A program made the position numbers and the translations under genes. From Chrysophaeum taylorii (taxonomy: Eukaryota > Sar > Pelagophyceae > Pelagomonadales > Pelagomonadaceae), in assembly GCA_029834535.1 (NCBI GenBank), contig JAQMWT010000667.1, forward strand, positions 1-64,000: a stretch of DNA of 64,000 nt, given 5' to 3'. The notes under the pieces are model-generated. The model had not been told where the DNA came from. It worked only from the letters and a program-made list of their open reading frames with translations, and did no database searches. Below are positions 1 through 12,100 of this stretch, in pieces; the stretch's first letter is position 1; every line of letters begins with the position of its first letter.

Positions 1-249
1 GCTACGTATTAGTTAGAGGTACGGTGTACGACCTCTTTTCGCTTCGGCCGCCTACTTTCTTCGGTTTCAGGGATGCGATGATCTGCCGCGATGTATGAGG
101 GGCATGTGTAGTGGTCTTCTCAGATACCCGCCCCTCCTGGCCGGACCGGGGGCCTCAACAACCCTTTCTCCCAACCCGAACCGCGGGTGAAACCACCACA
201 CGCCCGATCTCAGCGTAATACCTCACGCCATCACGAAATCGGACAATCA

Positions 250-555
250 CCAGTAAGTTCACCTAGTCCCAATCTCTAACCCTAGTGAGTTCACGTGGTC
301 CCAGTAAGTTTCATATAAGTTCACCTGGTCAGTAAGTTCACCTAGCTCACACCAACTCCTTTGAGCTCGTCGCTCTCGCCTCCGCCAATCTAAGCTGCTT
401 TGATCCGCACGCGCCGCCAACCTTTGAGTTTACTCTAAAAACCCTTTACTCTAAAACCCCAGTATGTTCACCTGGTCCCAGTTTCACCTGGTCACTCAGC
501 TCACCTAGTCCCAATCTCCAACCCCAGTAAGTTCACCTGGTCCCAGTAAGTTCAC
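250..555. repeat. Minisatellite built on a TAAGTTCACCTGG motif, copy 1
   Basis: Irregular repeats of about 20-35 bp around AGTAAGTTCACCT(A/G)GTCCCA. Interspersed is a non-repeated block (345-450) with TTTGAGCTCGTCGCTC and CCTTTGAGTTTACTCTAAAA that recurs in the second unit. Confidence 0.85.
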
Positions 556-1274
556 CTATAGTGCGCGTGTAGACGCCGGGAGGGGGCTTATCGGTATTGC
601 GCAGCACGTGTGGGGTAGGGTGGAGTCGTCGACCAAGAAGAGGATATCCTCGGGGTTGCCGATCGACAGAGAGCCACGTAGAGCTGGACGTGGCAGAAGA
701 CGGGCTTGGGCAAGAGGACGCCGACCTCGCGGGGCGTCTGGCCCTGGCTCTTGTTGATCGTTTGGCGTCGGCGGGCCTTAAGGGATACAGGTTGGAGGAG
801 CCTCGGTGACAACGACACGATCGATCATGTATCTGGTACCGTTGCAGTGGCCGTGCGACGGGTCGAGGTTGCGAAGACTTTAAGCTCGCGATCAAAGTCA
901 GCATGCCGTTGGTTGTCAGGGAGTTGAAAACTCGACTGTAAAGAGCGAGGCGTCGTCTTCCGACCCAACCTAGTCAGCCGAAAAGAACTCCGACGCCTCG
1001 TCTCCGGGAAAAAGGCCGCGGTCATGCGCGCGTTGTCAGCATCGACAACATCGTTTCGACGGGGCGTGAGAATGGCGCGCTGAAAGAGCCGCCGCGGGTC
1101 GTGGAAATAGTCTGCGAGGTCGCCGTAGACGGCTTGGAGGATCACTGTCTGGCTCTCGCGCCTACCTGATCCTTACTCTCGCGCCTACCTGATCCTCACC
1201 CTAAATCGAGGGACAGACAGACAAACAAACAAACAGACAAACATCTGTCGATTAGTAGTTAGGACAAGTGCAGG

Positions 1275-1640
1275 CCAGTAAGTTCACCTAGTCCCAATCT
1301 CTAACCCCAGTAAGTTCACCTGGTCCCAGTAAGTTCACCTAGTCCCAATCTCTAACCCCAGTAAGTTCGGCGTAAACCCAATCTCTAACCCCAGTAAGTT
1401 CGGCGTAAACCCGCACCCACTCACCCCACTCTCCTTTGAGCTCGTCGCTCACCCCCGCCAATCTAAGCTGCTTTGATCCGCGCACGCCGCTAAGCTTTGA
1501 GTTTACTCTAAAACCCTCAGTAAGTTCACCTGGCCCCAGTAAGTTCACCTGGTCACTAAGTTCACCTAGTCCCAATCTCTGAACCCAATAAGTTCACCTG
1601 GTTCCAGTAAGTCCACCTGGCCCCAGTAAGTTCACCTACA
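1275..1640. repeat. Minisatellite built on a TAAGTTCACCTGG motif, copy 2
   Basis: Same motif and same internal block as 250-555. A local duplication of a CCAATCTCTAACCCC / AGTAAGTTCGGCGTAAA segment makes it a little longer. Confidence 0.85.
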
Positions 1641-2525
1641 GTGCGCGTGTAGACGCCGGGAGGGGGCTTATCGGTATTGCACGTGTGGGGTAGGGTGGAG
1701 TCGTCGACCCAGAAGAGCATAATTTGCCGATCGACAGAGAGCCACGTAGAGCTGGACGTGGCAGAAGACGGGCTTGGGCAAGAGGACGCCGACCTCGCGG
1801 GGCGTCTGGCCCTGGCTCTTGTTGATCGTTTGGCGTCGGCGGGCCTTAAGGGATACAGGTTGGAGGAGCCTCGGTGACAACGACACGATCGATCATGTAT
1901 CTGGTACCGTTGCAGTGGCCGTGCGACGGGTCGAGGTTGCGAAGACTTTAAGCTCGCGATCAAAGTCAGCATGCCGTTGGTTGTCAGGGAGTTGAAAACT
2001 CTACTGTAAAGAGCGAGGCGTCGTCTTCCGACCCAGCCTAGTCAGCCGAAAAGAACTCCGACGCCTCGTCTCCGGGAAAAAAAGGCCGCGGTCATGCGCG
2101 CGTTGTCAGCATCGACAACATCGTTTCGACGGGGCGTGAGAATGGCGCGCTGAAAGAGCCGCCGCGGGTCGTGGAAATAGTCTGCGAGGTCGCCGTAGAC
2201 GGCTTGGAGGATCACTGTCTGGCTCTCGCGCCTACCTGATCCTTACTCTCGCGCCTACCTGATCCTTACCCTAAATCGAGGGACAAACAAACAAACAGAC
2301 AGACAAACATCTGTCGATTAGTAGTTAGGAAGAGGGTAATATCAAGAAGACAGCAAGAAAGCAATACAAATGCCCGGTACATTGGGTCCAGTGGAAGCGC
2401 AGGTGAAGGTGTCGAGATGACACCCCCCCCCATAAATGCAAGGTCAATACCAGGGCAACAATCAGGGTAAGTCAGGTGGCAAGCAGGCAAGTGGGGGAAA
2501 TGGGCATTACTGCCACACATGCCCC

Positions 2526-3412
2526 CCAGGGTCTAAGCGGGAGGAGTTCGCCCTGAGCACGCGAGGTGTGCACGCGTGGGGCTTCCTAGCGGTTGCCGTC
2601 GCACGCCAAAACCTTCACTCCAGCCCCAAATGCCCTGCTGATCTGTAGTTTGACGAGTGGAGACTATCTACACAAATGATGGTCGTCCCGAGGGGGGGGG
2701 GTCCGAGACCCCGTTGCGCTACTGACAAGCTCCGGGAAGGGGGTCCCCGACTCCTCAGCACCAAAATTTTCATGTTGGGGTGGGGTGGTTCGTCGTGTCC
2801 TCGAGCCCCCCACCCCCCCTGGAAGCGGTCTTCGCACAACCCCATGGTACGAACGATACTACGCCAGGGGGGCTCGAGTCATATTAGTTCTCACGGAAGA
2901 GCAACAAGGAGACTAATAATAGGTAGGCTCCGAAACCCGGCGTGTGGTCTGAAGCTGATATCATCTAGCTCGAGCACATGATTGTCGACTTATTGTGATT
3001 GAATAATGGTCACCAGTTGCAAAAAAAAAAACGGATGGTTCTCTCAAATATTAGGCAAAAACTTCGCCAAACTTAGAAGTTGGGACTTCGGCTTATTAAT
3101 TAATTAATTAATAAACTCGTTCCTTTGCGTTATTAAGCTCCTCGACGACGACGACGCAACTGTTTTCGTATGGCAAGTCGGATCGCAAGTAGCAGCGGAC
3201 GTCGGTCTATAACAGCAGGGAGAAAGGTCGGAGCCAAAGAAAGCCGAGAGCGTCGTGTCCGTCAGTCACGGGGGCCGGGTGATGTCCGGAGACGCGCGCG
3301 CACTCACGGGAAGTGAGTGCCTAGTTAGTCGTCGCAAGCACCACCATCTTATGTATAACGCGGCAGCAACAAGGTAGCACGGCGGTGGTTGGTTGACGGG
3401 GCGAGGGTGTTA
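2526..3412. other. Region with no gene seen
   Basis: GC-rich at first (2530-2990) with G- and C-runs, then AT-richer from 2990. It contains a small TTAATTAATTAATTAATTAAT run near 3093-3113. The short open frames here have no recognisable motif. The 3' end probably holds the 3' flank of the minus-strand membrane-protein gene. Confidence 0.5.
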
Positions 3413-4324
3413 TTAATCGAGTTGGGATGCTTTGGGGAGGCAATAGCAGACATAGACGGTGCCGAAGAGGCCCGCGGCGATGAGAAAGGTAACGCTGGCG
3501 GTGAAGGCGAGCATGAGGTAATCTTTTTTTCGCCAGAGTTTGGAAAAGCGGCCGGCAAAGGCTCGGATCATCTCAGGGTAGGTTGACTGACGGAGAGAGA
3601 CGATTTCCTCGAAGAGATCTTGATACAAGGCGCCTTGAGCGTCGGCGCTGTGGTAATCCTCCCGGAGGTCCTTTACGGCCTTGTTGTACATGGAGACGAT
3701 GTAGAGCGAGTTTTTGAAGACGCGCATCGTCTGTTGGTCGACCTCGAGGAGGAAGTTGAGGGCAATCGAGTTGAGGAGGAGGTCGCTGAGCTTTGGGTTG
3801 AGGAGAAAGAGGGCATAAGTGGCGAGAAGGACGGTGGCGCCGCACATGACTTTGGAGATGGCGCCAAACGCGAGAACGCGTCTGCTGCGTTTGGTTTTGC
3901 CGATGTTGGAGAAGTACATGAGGACGCGGGCCTCGATCATCGTCGAGAACATGGTGAGCTGGAGGTAGAGGATGAGGGCGAAGGCGGCGAGGCGCGACTT
4001 GAACTTGGCGTTGCTCTTGCACTTGATCTTGTCGATGTCCTCCCAGAAGACGAGCGCGGGGAGGACGACCATCAAGAAGAAGACGAGGCCGACCATGGCC
4101 GTGAGAAGGGCGACGCGCGACCGTTGCGCGACCGAGTCGATGTTCTTGGCGAGGACGGTGAAGATGCTGAGGTCCTGGAGGGCAGACTCGATCGTCTCGT
4201 CGAAGGCGCGCATCATTGCCGCGGAGAAGGATGTCTCGCGCGGCACGACTTCGGAGGGAACATTCCGGGGGTTGTTGTTGCCATCCGCGGGCATGACGGG
4301 GGTCTCGGTCTCGACCTCCGCCAT
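3413..4324 (-). CDS. Uncharacterised four-pass membrane protein
   Basis: This frame codes for 303 residues; the start was placed at the first ATG (MAEVETETP), since the frame extends 10 codons further only through a GTG. The N-terminal 60 residues are polar and acidic. Four hydrophobic stretches follow: about 70-95, about 110-140 (rich in Leu, Phe and Met), about 150-180, and a last one near 275-300 just before the C terminus. A long soluble segment (about 190-270) with many charged residues lies between the third and fourth. I do not recognise the family; general features suggest an integral membrane protein of unknown role. Coding quality is good: even charge pattern, strong GC3 bias, no low-complexity runs. 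The opposite-strand open frames over this region are shadows. Confidence 0.7.
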   Translation of the reverse strand: MAEVETETPVMPADGNNNPRNVPSEVVPRETSFSAAMMRAFDETIESALQDLSIFTVLAKNIDSVAQRSRVALLTAMVGLVFFLMVVLPALVFWEDIDKIKCKSNAKFKSRLAAFALILYLQLTMFSTMIEARVLMYFSNIGKTKRSRRVLAFGAISKVMCGATVLLATYALFLLNPKLSDLLLNSIALNFLLEVDQQTMRVFKNSLYIVSMYNKAVKDLREDYHSADAQGALYQDLFEEIVSLRQSTYPEMIRAFAGRFSKLWRKKDYLMLAFTASVTFLIAAGLFGTVYVCYCLPKASQLD

Positions 4325-6161
4325 CGTCCCGAAATACAGAGTTGTGGGCCGCACAAACTTTTTTATAGCCCTAATCCTTAGGCGTTATTAATAATATCTG
4401 AAACCCTGGACGTCAAATAATTCTCTAGCCGAGCCTTGGCTTTCGACGCCGCCACAGTGCGTCGTCGCCGCCCAGAGTGGTGCCCGAATAGGCGTGCACC
4501 TATCCCCCCTTCATTATCGATTCCGCGGCCGTAGAGACCTCAAGGTGCAGCGGATTGGTTCTGGTTTCGCCTGCAACGAGCTTTTTTTGTTGGAACGGAG
4601 CACGACGAACACTTGATTGTTCGAGTTTGCGGCCCGATTTATTTGGGGATTTGCGCCGGCAAGAAGTGCCTATCGAGGTACTGTCGTATGCTGTGGGGTG
4701 CGCCGCGACACCTTGCTCCAAGCGGCCCTTTTTTCCAATGTCCCCTCCCTGTTCAAAGATGCCGACGCAACGTTGGCTCGTTCCGCACGTCCGGTCGACG
4801 GGAGAAAAGTCGAGATGTAGGACATCCACAATTCCTGGAGTTGGAGAAGTAAGTCGTCGATGCCGCCATCGAGGAGTTCCCACCGGAGCTATCCAGGACC
4901 AATCTGGTGATCGCGCGCGCGTCTAACAACGGAGTGGCCGACGAGCTGTGTCGAGGTCGACGCTCTCGAGGCCTTCGGCCGGAAGCGCGTGTACCACCAC
5001 CCCTCGTGCCGACAAGGCAACGAGCAGCTTGAGGTCAAGCGGGCCAAGGCCGTGAGACAGCCGCCGAGCCATCAGGATGATGCGTTTCGTGGATGGACGG
5101 CGCGCGTGGACGCGACCCCTCCAAGTCGACCCCGCGGAGCTCGACCAGCAGCAGCCCAGTGGTTCGGCCGCGACGCAGTCCAAAAGGCCGCGCGTCTCAC
5201 CGACGCTGCGGTCGTGGATCCCCGAGTCTCCGACTACTCGATCCGACGCTAACATTTATCCCGATCTCATCAGATGCACATCATATACCCCCCGCAGTGC
5301 GTCATCGCCCGCACCATCATAAATCGAGGAATGGCTCCACCGTAGACTATAGTTGCTTTTATATACAAGTTTATTTATTATGCCAGTGTTTTGACGCCGG
5401 CGCGCCGAGAGGGCTCGGTCGTCCTCTCGTTGGGCGAGGAAGCGAAGAGAATTTTGTCCGGGTTTGGGGGCGCCAGCCCGCGATAAAAAAGCGGTGCTCG
5501 AGCCGGAAATGCGGACGCGCGCAGATAGTAGGGCCACGTTGGCAAAAAACGGCAGCGGCGGGACGACGGTGGTGTTGACCTCGCAGAACCACGACCGCCG
5601 CCGTACAACTCCCGCTTCCGACGTTCCCAGCATCTCGGCGAAGTGCATCGCCGCCCCGCCGCTGGTAGCGCGTTCGTCGAGTCGCTACCAAAGATGTCTC
5701 TCGCGAGCGGACGCCACCGAATCGAACCCGCGCCGACGGCAGACCGGAAGCTTCGAGAATTTCCCGGTGCCGGCCGACGAGCCCGTCGTCTCGCCGAACC
5801 TCGCAAACAAAGTTCCCGTTAAGAACCTCAGGGTTCAACAACAACACCGCCAATGTCCGAGCTGTCGATGCCCGCAACGTGTCGTGCGATAATAAGACCG
5901 CGCCCATAAAACAAAAAGCGGTCGACAGGGCGCCGCCCGAAGGTCGCTCGAGGTGCTCAAGCCTCGCGCGGTGATATGATAATGCACCCCGAGGAGAACA
6001 AACTCTACCTCACGAGCAATCGTCATCGCCCCGTTGACCGACACCGAGGCCGACGACCTCGCCCGCGACCCCAAGAGCTGACTGAGCGCTTCGGGGACGC
6101 CACGTATGTCAATCAGCCGTTGCCTCTCTACTCGATAGATAGATAGCAGGGTATCGATCAG
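4325..6161. other. Intergenic region with a possible decayed gene
   Basis: No intact gene is convincing. The stretch from 4850 to 5252 looks formerly coding on the plus strand (listed separately). From 5350 to 5940 there are overlapping open frames on both strands rich in Arg and Ser, typical of GC-rich non-coding sequence. A GATAGATAGATAG run (6133-6147) lies just before the start of the giant frame at 6162. Confidence 0.4.
4850..5252 (+). pseudogene. Possible decayed coding fragment, family unknown
   Basis: One plus-strand frame reads as plausible protein from about 4855 (AAIEEFPPELSRTNLVIARA and on to GVADEL). A second frame takes over near 4950 (EVDALEAFGRKRVYHHPSC) and stays open to a stop at 5252. 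The switch of frame without an obvious intron suggests a decayed gene, although a GTAAGT lies at the left edge and an unrecognised intron cannot be excluded. No family is recognised. Confidence 0.25.
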
Positions 6162-9100
6162 ATGATGTTCAGCCGGCGTGTTCTCGTCGAGGCGCCGTCG
6201 CATCGGGGGTGGGGTCCGCGCGAGGCGTCGCAGTGGCACCTCGGTCACCTGTGGCGGACGGTGCGTCGCGAGGAGGGGTGTCCGGCGCCGCGCATCGCGA
6301 GCGTGGTGGTGGACCCGGCGGAGGCTCTCGAAGCAGGAGGAGCCGCCGCCGCCGCCGCCGAGGGTCTCCTGACCCCAAAGAGCGACGTGTTGTTCGCCGC
6401 GAAGCGGCAGGCCGTGGTGGTGGTTTTCGACGCGTCGCCGTACGCGCGCACGGCGCGGCGCGGGATGGTGCCTTTTGGCGTGCTGGGGCGCGCGTTGCGG
6501 CGTCTCCTCCGAGCGCTGCGAGACGCTTCCGCGGCCGGACCGGTCGCCATCGACGTGACGTGGTCGCTCGCCGTGAGTTTCGAGGACGCGCTCTGGGTGC
6601 CGGTGGCGGGGGCGCGGCTCGGCGAGACCGCGCGGCTCGCGGGCGCCCTCAAGGCGGTCGAGGCGCGCGCGGCGCGCCGCCCCCGGTCGGAAGAGTCTCC
6701 GGCGGCGGCGAGCCGTAAGTACGAGGCGAGCGTCGAGCGGTGCGCGCGCGCCGGGCTGGTGGCCCTGCGGTTCGAGGAGCGGGACGCGCAGCGGTCGGTG
6801 ATCGTCGCGACCGACGGAAACGGCGTCGGGCTCGCGTGCGGCGCGCGCCGGGGCGTCGCGACGGCATTCCGGCGCGAGGGCATCGCGCTCCACTTTCTCG
6901 ACTACGCGGGCGAGGTTGAGGCAGAGCAGCAAAACAACCAGAGCAGCAGCAGCAGCAGCAGCAGCACCTGGGGGTACTGCCCCGACTGGCGGTCGATCGC
7001 CGTGCTGTGCGAGCGGGCGGGTGGCGCGTTGCTGTCGTACCGGCCCGACCTCGACGCCCTCGCGGTCGCGAGCAAGTCGTCGTCGTCGTCGTCTCTCGAG
7101 GTCGTCGTCGAGCGATTGAGCGAAAAGCGGATCGAGTGCGCGCTCGCGTGGCGGCGGTCGCCGTTGTCGTGGCGCGCGCCGCCGACTTGGACGACGGCGA
7201 GGGTGGCGTCCAAGAAGAAGCCGACGACGACGAGGGCGGTGGCGTTCGCGCGCGACGTCGCTCTGGACAAACGCGTCGCGCTGCCGCAGCCGACGTGCGC
7301 GCTCGACGGGAGGGCCGTGTACGTCGAGCAGCTCGCCGCTTACCTTCTCCCGCACGTCGAGCTCGGGGACCTCGTGGCCTCGCGGGCGACGAGCGTTTTG
7401 GACTTGACGTCGTTGCGGTTCGCCATGCCGCGGCCTAATAACAAGCACGCCTCGAGGAGCGACCCGATCGTCATCGAGTGGCAGCTCGAAGAAGAAGAAG
7501 GGGGTGGGAGCGACGGCGCGTCCTCCTCCTGCTCGTCGTCGTCGGCTTCGCTCCGGTACCACGCCGAGTACAAGCCGCCGCCGCGCGCCGAGCTCCTTTC
7601 CGAGCTCCGGGGCGCGACGAAACCGATCACGAACGTCGAGCTCGCGGCCGCGGCGACGACCGCCCGGGGCGGCTCGCTCTCGGTGCGGATCGAGGTCTCG
7701 GCGAGCGCCGAACTGGTGCTCGCGATGCGGCGGCTCCGGCCGCTCCCGCAGGTCGGGAGCGGGGTTTCGGACGACGACGACGACGACGACGGTCATTTCG
7801 CGGCGCGGCGATTGCGGCAGTTCGCGGCGGCCCTCGTCCGCGAGGACGGCCGGCTCGCGGCGGCGTCCCAACTCGCGCCCTCGACCCTAGCGACCTACGT
7901 CTTTTCTCAGCCCGAGTGGCAGACGTTTGCCGAGGCCTCGGCGCCCGTCGAGATCTTCGCGCCCGACAGAGCCGCCTTTCTGGCCTCGGTCGAAAAGGAG
8001 TGGGGCGAGCCGAGGCACGGGCTCGCGTACTCGAAATTCCTCTCCGACTACCGCGCCGTCCTCGCGGTCCGGTGGCGCGCCCAGACCCTCGCGGTCGCGC
8101 GAATCGCCGTCGTCCGCCTCGCCGCCACCGTCGAGAACAACAACCCGCTCCTCGCCGAGACGCTCGCGGCTGCCCTCCGGCGGCGCCTCGCGGCCGACGG
8201 AATCTCGTGTATCGACCGCCCGCTCGAACACATCGATTCCTGGGACGACGCGACCTGGACCGAGGTCCCGCCCGCTACCTTCCGTCGATGGCTCGCGACG
8301 GCCCTGACTCGCGTCCCTTTGCCGGACGTCGTGGCGACTCGCGCGCCGCGAGACCTCGTCTTCCGGGCGGCCCTGGCGACGCGGTCGGCCCTCGGGTTTG
8401 TCGTCTCGGAGGACGAGCGCGACGAGGCGTTGCTGTTCGCGCCCGAGAGCGAGGTCTTGGGAGGGTCGTCGTCGTCGTCGTCTCGTCGCCTCGCGAGGTG
8501 CTGGGTGGCCTCGTCGACGAGCGACGCGCCAGCGGCGACGTCGTTGCGGAGCGAGCTCCGGATCGAGCCGGGCCGCGTCTCCGGGGCGGCCGTCGTCGCG
8601 CTCGGGGACCGCATCGCCCGAGCCGACGGACGCGCCGTCTCGGCCCTCGAGACCTACTACGCGCTCCTGAGAAACGAGAAACCGCCCGAAGACGGCGCGG
8701 CGGCCCTCGTCGCGGCGGCGACGCCGCGCCAGACCCTCGACCTCCAGTCCATCGACGACGCCGCCGCCGCCGACGAAGTGCGGCTCGCGGTCGCGGAGGC
8801 CGTCGCCAAAGCGACGGCCTTCCGCCTCGGCGGCGGCGACGCGTGGGGCACCTTCCGCGGCGAGACGATGGTCGTCGCGACCCTCTCGTCGCCGCGTCTC
8901 CTCGCCGTTTCTGCGGTGTCCCCTGCCGACATCGTGCTGTCAAAACCAGGAGGAGGAGGATCATCATCATCGCGCGCGGAGGCGGTCGACGAGGAGATCC
9001 TCGAGGCGGCGAAGAAGGCGCACGCGGCGGCGTTCGCGAGCATCGTCGTTCGAAGAGCGAACGCCGAGAGCGACGACGAGCTTCTCGAGAAAGCGGCCGA

Positions 9101-12100
9101 GCTCTGCGAGTGGTCGGCGCGCGAAAAGATCGGGGATATGCGGAAGATAGCCCGCGTCCCGGCGGTCGTCGAGACGACCGTCTTGGCGAACCTCGAGGCG
9201 GACCTCGACCGGGCGTGGCGGGACTCGGGGTTCGGACCGGTCCGCGGGGCCGGTCGTCGTCGTTTCCGCGCCCGGACCGAAGCGCCTTGGTTTTTTGCCA
9301 GAATCGAGGACGAGCTGCTCGAGGCGGGGCGTCCGCCGGCGCCCGGTCCAGACGACGACGAGATCGACCAAGCGTGCGAGGCGCTCGCGACGCGGTTCGG
9401 CGCGAGCGTCGGCCGCGCCGAGCTCCGGCTTTTGCTCGCGAGCAGGTCGTCGGACCTCGAGGCGGCGAGCCGTGCGTGCGAGGCCGTCGGCCGAGCTGCC
9501 GACTGGCTGCGCGCCCCCTCCGTCCAGAATTTTGAGTGTCGCGTCGACGTCGTCGCGATCAAGGCAGACGCCGACGACGATCTTCTCGATTTGTTCGGCC
9601 TCGCGCTCCGCGAGCGAAAGAGCTGGACCGAGGACGACCGCGTCGGGCTGCGGGCCGTCGGCGGGAAGCACCGGTACGTCGCAACGCGCGAGGACGGCGG
9701 GCTCCGGGCGCGGTGGGTCTGTTTCTCGGTGCGACGCGAATCGACGGCCGATTCGAGCAACAGCCATAATAATACGACGGAGACCGTAACGACGACGATA
9801 ATACCTCTGCCGCAGTCGACGAGCCCGGCGGCGCGGCGCGGGCGCGCGATCCAGCAGAAACTCCGGCACCGGTCCGAGTACCTGGCCGACGCGCCGCGGC
9901 ACCCGAACCCGCGGCACCAGCAGCTCCTCGCGGCCGCGGGGCTGCCGTTCCTCGTGGGACCAGCCCGGCCCGCGCGGCACCAGCAGCAGCAAAAAGACGC
10001 CGTCGCCGCGACGCTCGTGGCGACGGGCACCTACTTTGGCATCAGCCAGGAGGAGGAGGAAGAAACGCCCGGCGAGATCGTCGCCGTGCGTTGCGCGCTG
10101 TCGCGCGCCTCGCGCGTCGCGAGCCAGCTCCGACTGCTTCGAAATCTCGCGGCGACGCGGCGCGCCTCCGAGCTCCTGATTCCCGCGGGCGGCGACGGCG
10201 CCGCCGACGTCGGGGTATCGCCGTTTTCGTGCGAGCTCCTCGCGACGGTCGAGCTGAGGTGCCCTTTTCGCCGGTTCGAGCGCGGCGCCCTCGGCGCGGC
10301 CGCGGCCCTCGTCGCCCGACTGCGCGCCGTCGAGAACCGCGACCGCGTTCTCGTGTGGCCCAGTTTTCCCGACTGCTGCTGCTACGCGCGCCTCTGGTGT
10401 CCCTCGAACCTCGAGCTCCGGGTCTACGGGGTGCGCCACTTTTCGGATTCTGCGGTTCGGGAGATGTGCGCGTCGATCCAGCCCGAGCTCGACCGCGCCT
10501 CGAGGTCCCGCCTCCGCGACGACTTTTTCGACAAGTTCTTCGAGGGAGACCGCCGCCTCAACATCAAGTACCGGAGCCTCCTCCTCGAGGTCGCGCCGAT
10601 GGTGTTGGACGCCGACGATCTCCTTTTGTTCGAGGACGCGATCGAGGAGGAGGTCGTGGCAGGAGAAGAAGGGACCACCTATTGCGAGGACGAGGTCGTC
10701 CGGTCGGCCGCGGGAGCCGCCGTCCGCGACTCGCTTCTCGCCGTCTCCTGGGCCGCCGAGGACGACGGCTGCGGCCCGGGCTGCTTCTTCGTCGCCCGAG
10801 CGGCGGTTCGGAAGGAGGAGGAGGAGGAGGGTTTCCGCCCCCTGAAATTCGTGGCTTCGCGGGCCGAAAGTAATAAGTCCTCGTCGTCGTCCCGGTGCCG
10901 GCCCGACGTCTTCGTCGCGCTCGTCGAGGTCGCGATCGAAATCTCGGAATCGTCGTCGTCGTCGTCGTTCTTTTTCCACGGCCGGAAGGTGGGCGCCCGG
11001 TGCCGAATTCGCGCGGTCGGGGGCGAGCCCTCGTTCTCGGCCTGGGTCGAGCGCCGGGTCATCGCGGGCCTCGACGACGCGCGCGTCGAACTCGCCAAAG
11101 ACCGCCAGAAGGTCGTCGCGGCGGCGTTAAGGGTTTCTCCCTTCGGAGCCTCGCGCCGCGCGCGCTGTTCGGTCTCCCGCGACGCCGTCCCGCGCTGGGC
11201 GCTTCCGCGCCTCGCGCGACGCGCGAAGAGAGACCTCCGCCGCCTCCTGGGCGTTGCCGAGGTTGTTGTTTTCCGCGAGAACGACGCGACGCTCGTCGTA
11301 GTAGCTTCGAGGCGGCCCCGCGCCGTCGCCATCATTCTCGCCCCGCGTCGCCGCGTCCTCCTCACCTATCGGCGGGACGCGCCGCACGACCGCCTCGCTT
11401 TCCTTCTGGCCGCGGCCGCGCGCCGCGCGCGCCGCCGCCAGCGACGCATCGACGTCGACCTCTCGACGCGACTCGCGCCGGGGACCGACGACCAAGACGA
11501 CCAAGACGACGACGACCAAGACCTCGACGCTCTCCTGCCCTCGTGGTGGCACGACGACGACCAAGACGACACGAAAGCTACGACGTGTGCCCTCCTTCCC
11601 GCGGAACGGCCTACTACTTCGGATTCGGATTCTTCGGAGAGAGAAGAGGAATCCGAAGAAGGGGCGTTCGTTGGCGAGGCCAAGGCCGCGGTGATGAGAG
11701 CGGCCTCGACGACGCAACGACGGGAAGGAAGCAACAAGAACTGCCGCGGCTACGAGTCGGCCGGCGGCACGCCTCGCAGGCGCGCGGCGCTCTCCGACGA
11801 CGACGAAGAAGAAGAAGAAAGCTCGGGCTCGTCGTCCTCGGGGAGCTCGGCGGCGAGCGTGAACGCGGCCGTCGACGAACTCGAGACGGCAGAAGCGGCG
11901 GGCGTCGCCCTCGCGTTTCTCTTGGCGTTCCGACGCGACCTGAAGCGCCTCTTCGGGACCGCGTTTCGCGTCCTCGACAATAAAAAAAAACGCAGCAGCG
12001 ACGGCGGAGGATCCCTCGGCCTCGTCGCGCGCTTTCGCTTTTCCGGCGGTATTTCGACCGTCGTCGTCCTGGAAGTCGACCTCGTCGACGGAAACCTGGT

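Larger units (their letters stand above)
250..2330 (-). mobile_element. Head-to-tail dimer of a Helitron-type 3' end with Pif1/Helitron helicase motifs
   Basis: Two direct copies, 250-1274 and 1275-2330, are nearly identical over most of their length. Each has a short-repeat zone (250-555 and 1275-1640) built on TAAGTTCACCTGGTCCCAG variants, followed by a GC-rich part. On the minus strand the GC-rich part shows pieces of the C-terminal helicase domain of Helitron/Pif1 proteins: RAILTPRRNDVVDADNA near 1038-1085, and TINKSQGQT followed by QLYVALCRS near 680-765 (second copy 1750-1830). The pieces lie in different frames, so the helicase is decayed and only its 3' part is present. The minus-strand end reads CTGG followed by T, compatible with a Helitron CTRR-T terminus. 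The 5' TC end is not clear. Head-to-tail copies and minisatellites are typical of Helitron and Helentron relatives. Confidence 0.7.
107..2525 (-). mobile_element. Inverted LTR and adjoining 3' end of a Ty3/gypsy element, split by a Helitron-type insertion
   Basis: Bases 107-249 and 2331-2422 read in reverse as the 3' LTR seen at 23627-23864, including its TGTCATC start and CTACA end. Bases 2423-2525 continue into the matching C-run (complement of the presumed G-run polypurine tract) and the non-coding stretch just upstream of that LTR. Similarity fades around 2525, so only the element's end is present. The two LTR parts are separated by about 2.08 kb of unrelated sequence. This is a fossil of the same family as the element at 14.3-23.9 kb, in the opposite orientation. 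No target duplication can be read because its internal side is incomplete. Confidence 0.8.

Noticed and set aside
533-904. Small Arg/Ser-rich proteins repeated at 533-904 and 1562-1972
   Set aside because: They are shadow frames over the decayed helicase part of the Helitron dimer.
3620-4381. Plus-strand 253-residue frame opposite the four-pass membrane protein
   Set aside because: It is Glu/Asp/Gly/Val-rich, the mirror of the hydrophobic minus-strand gene, with no motif.
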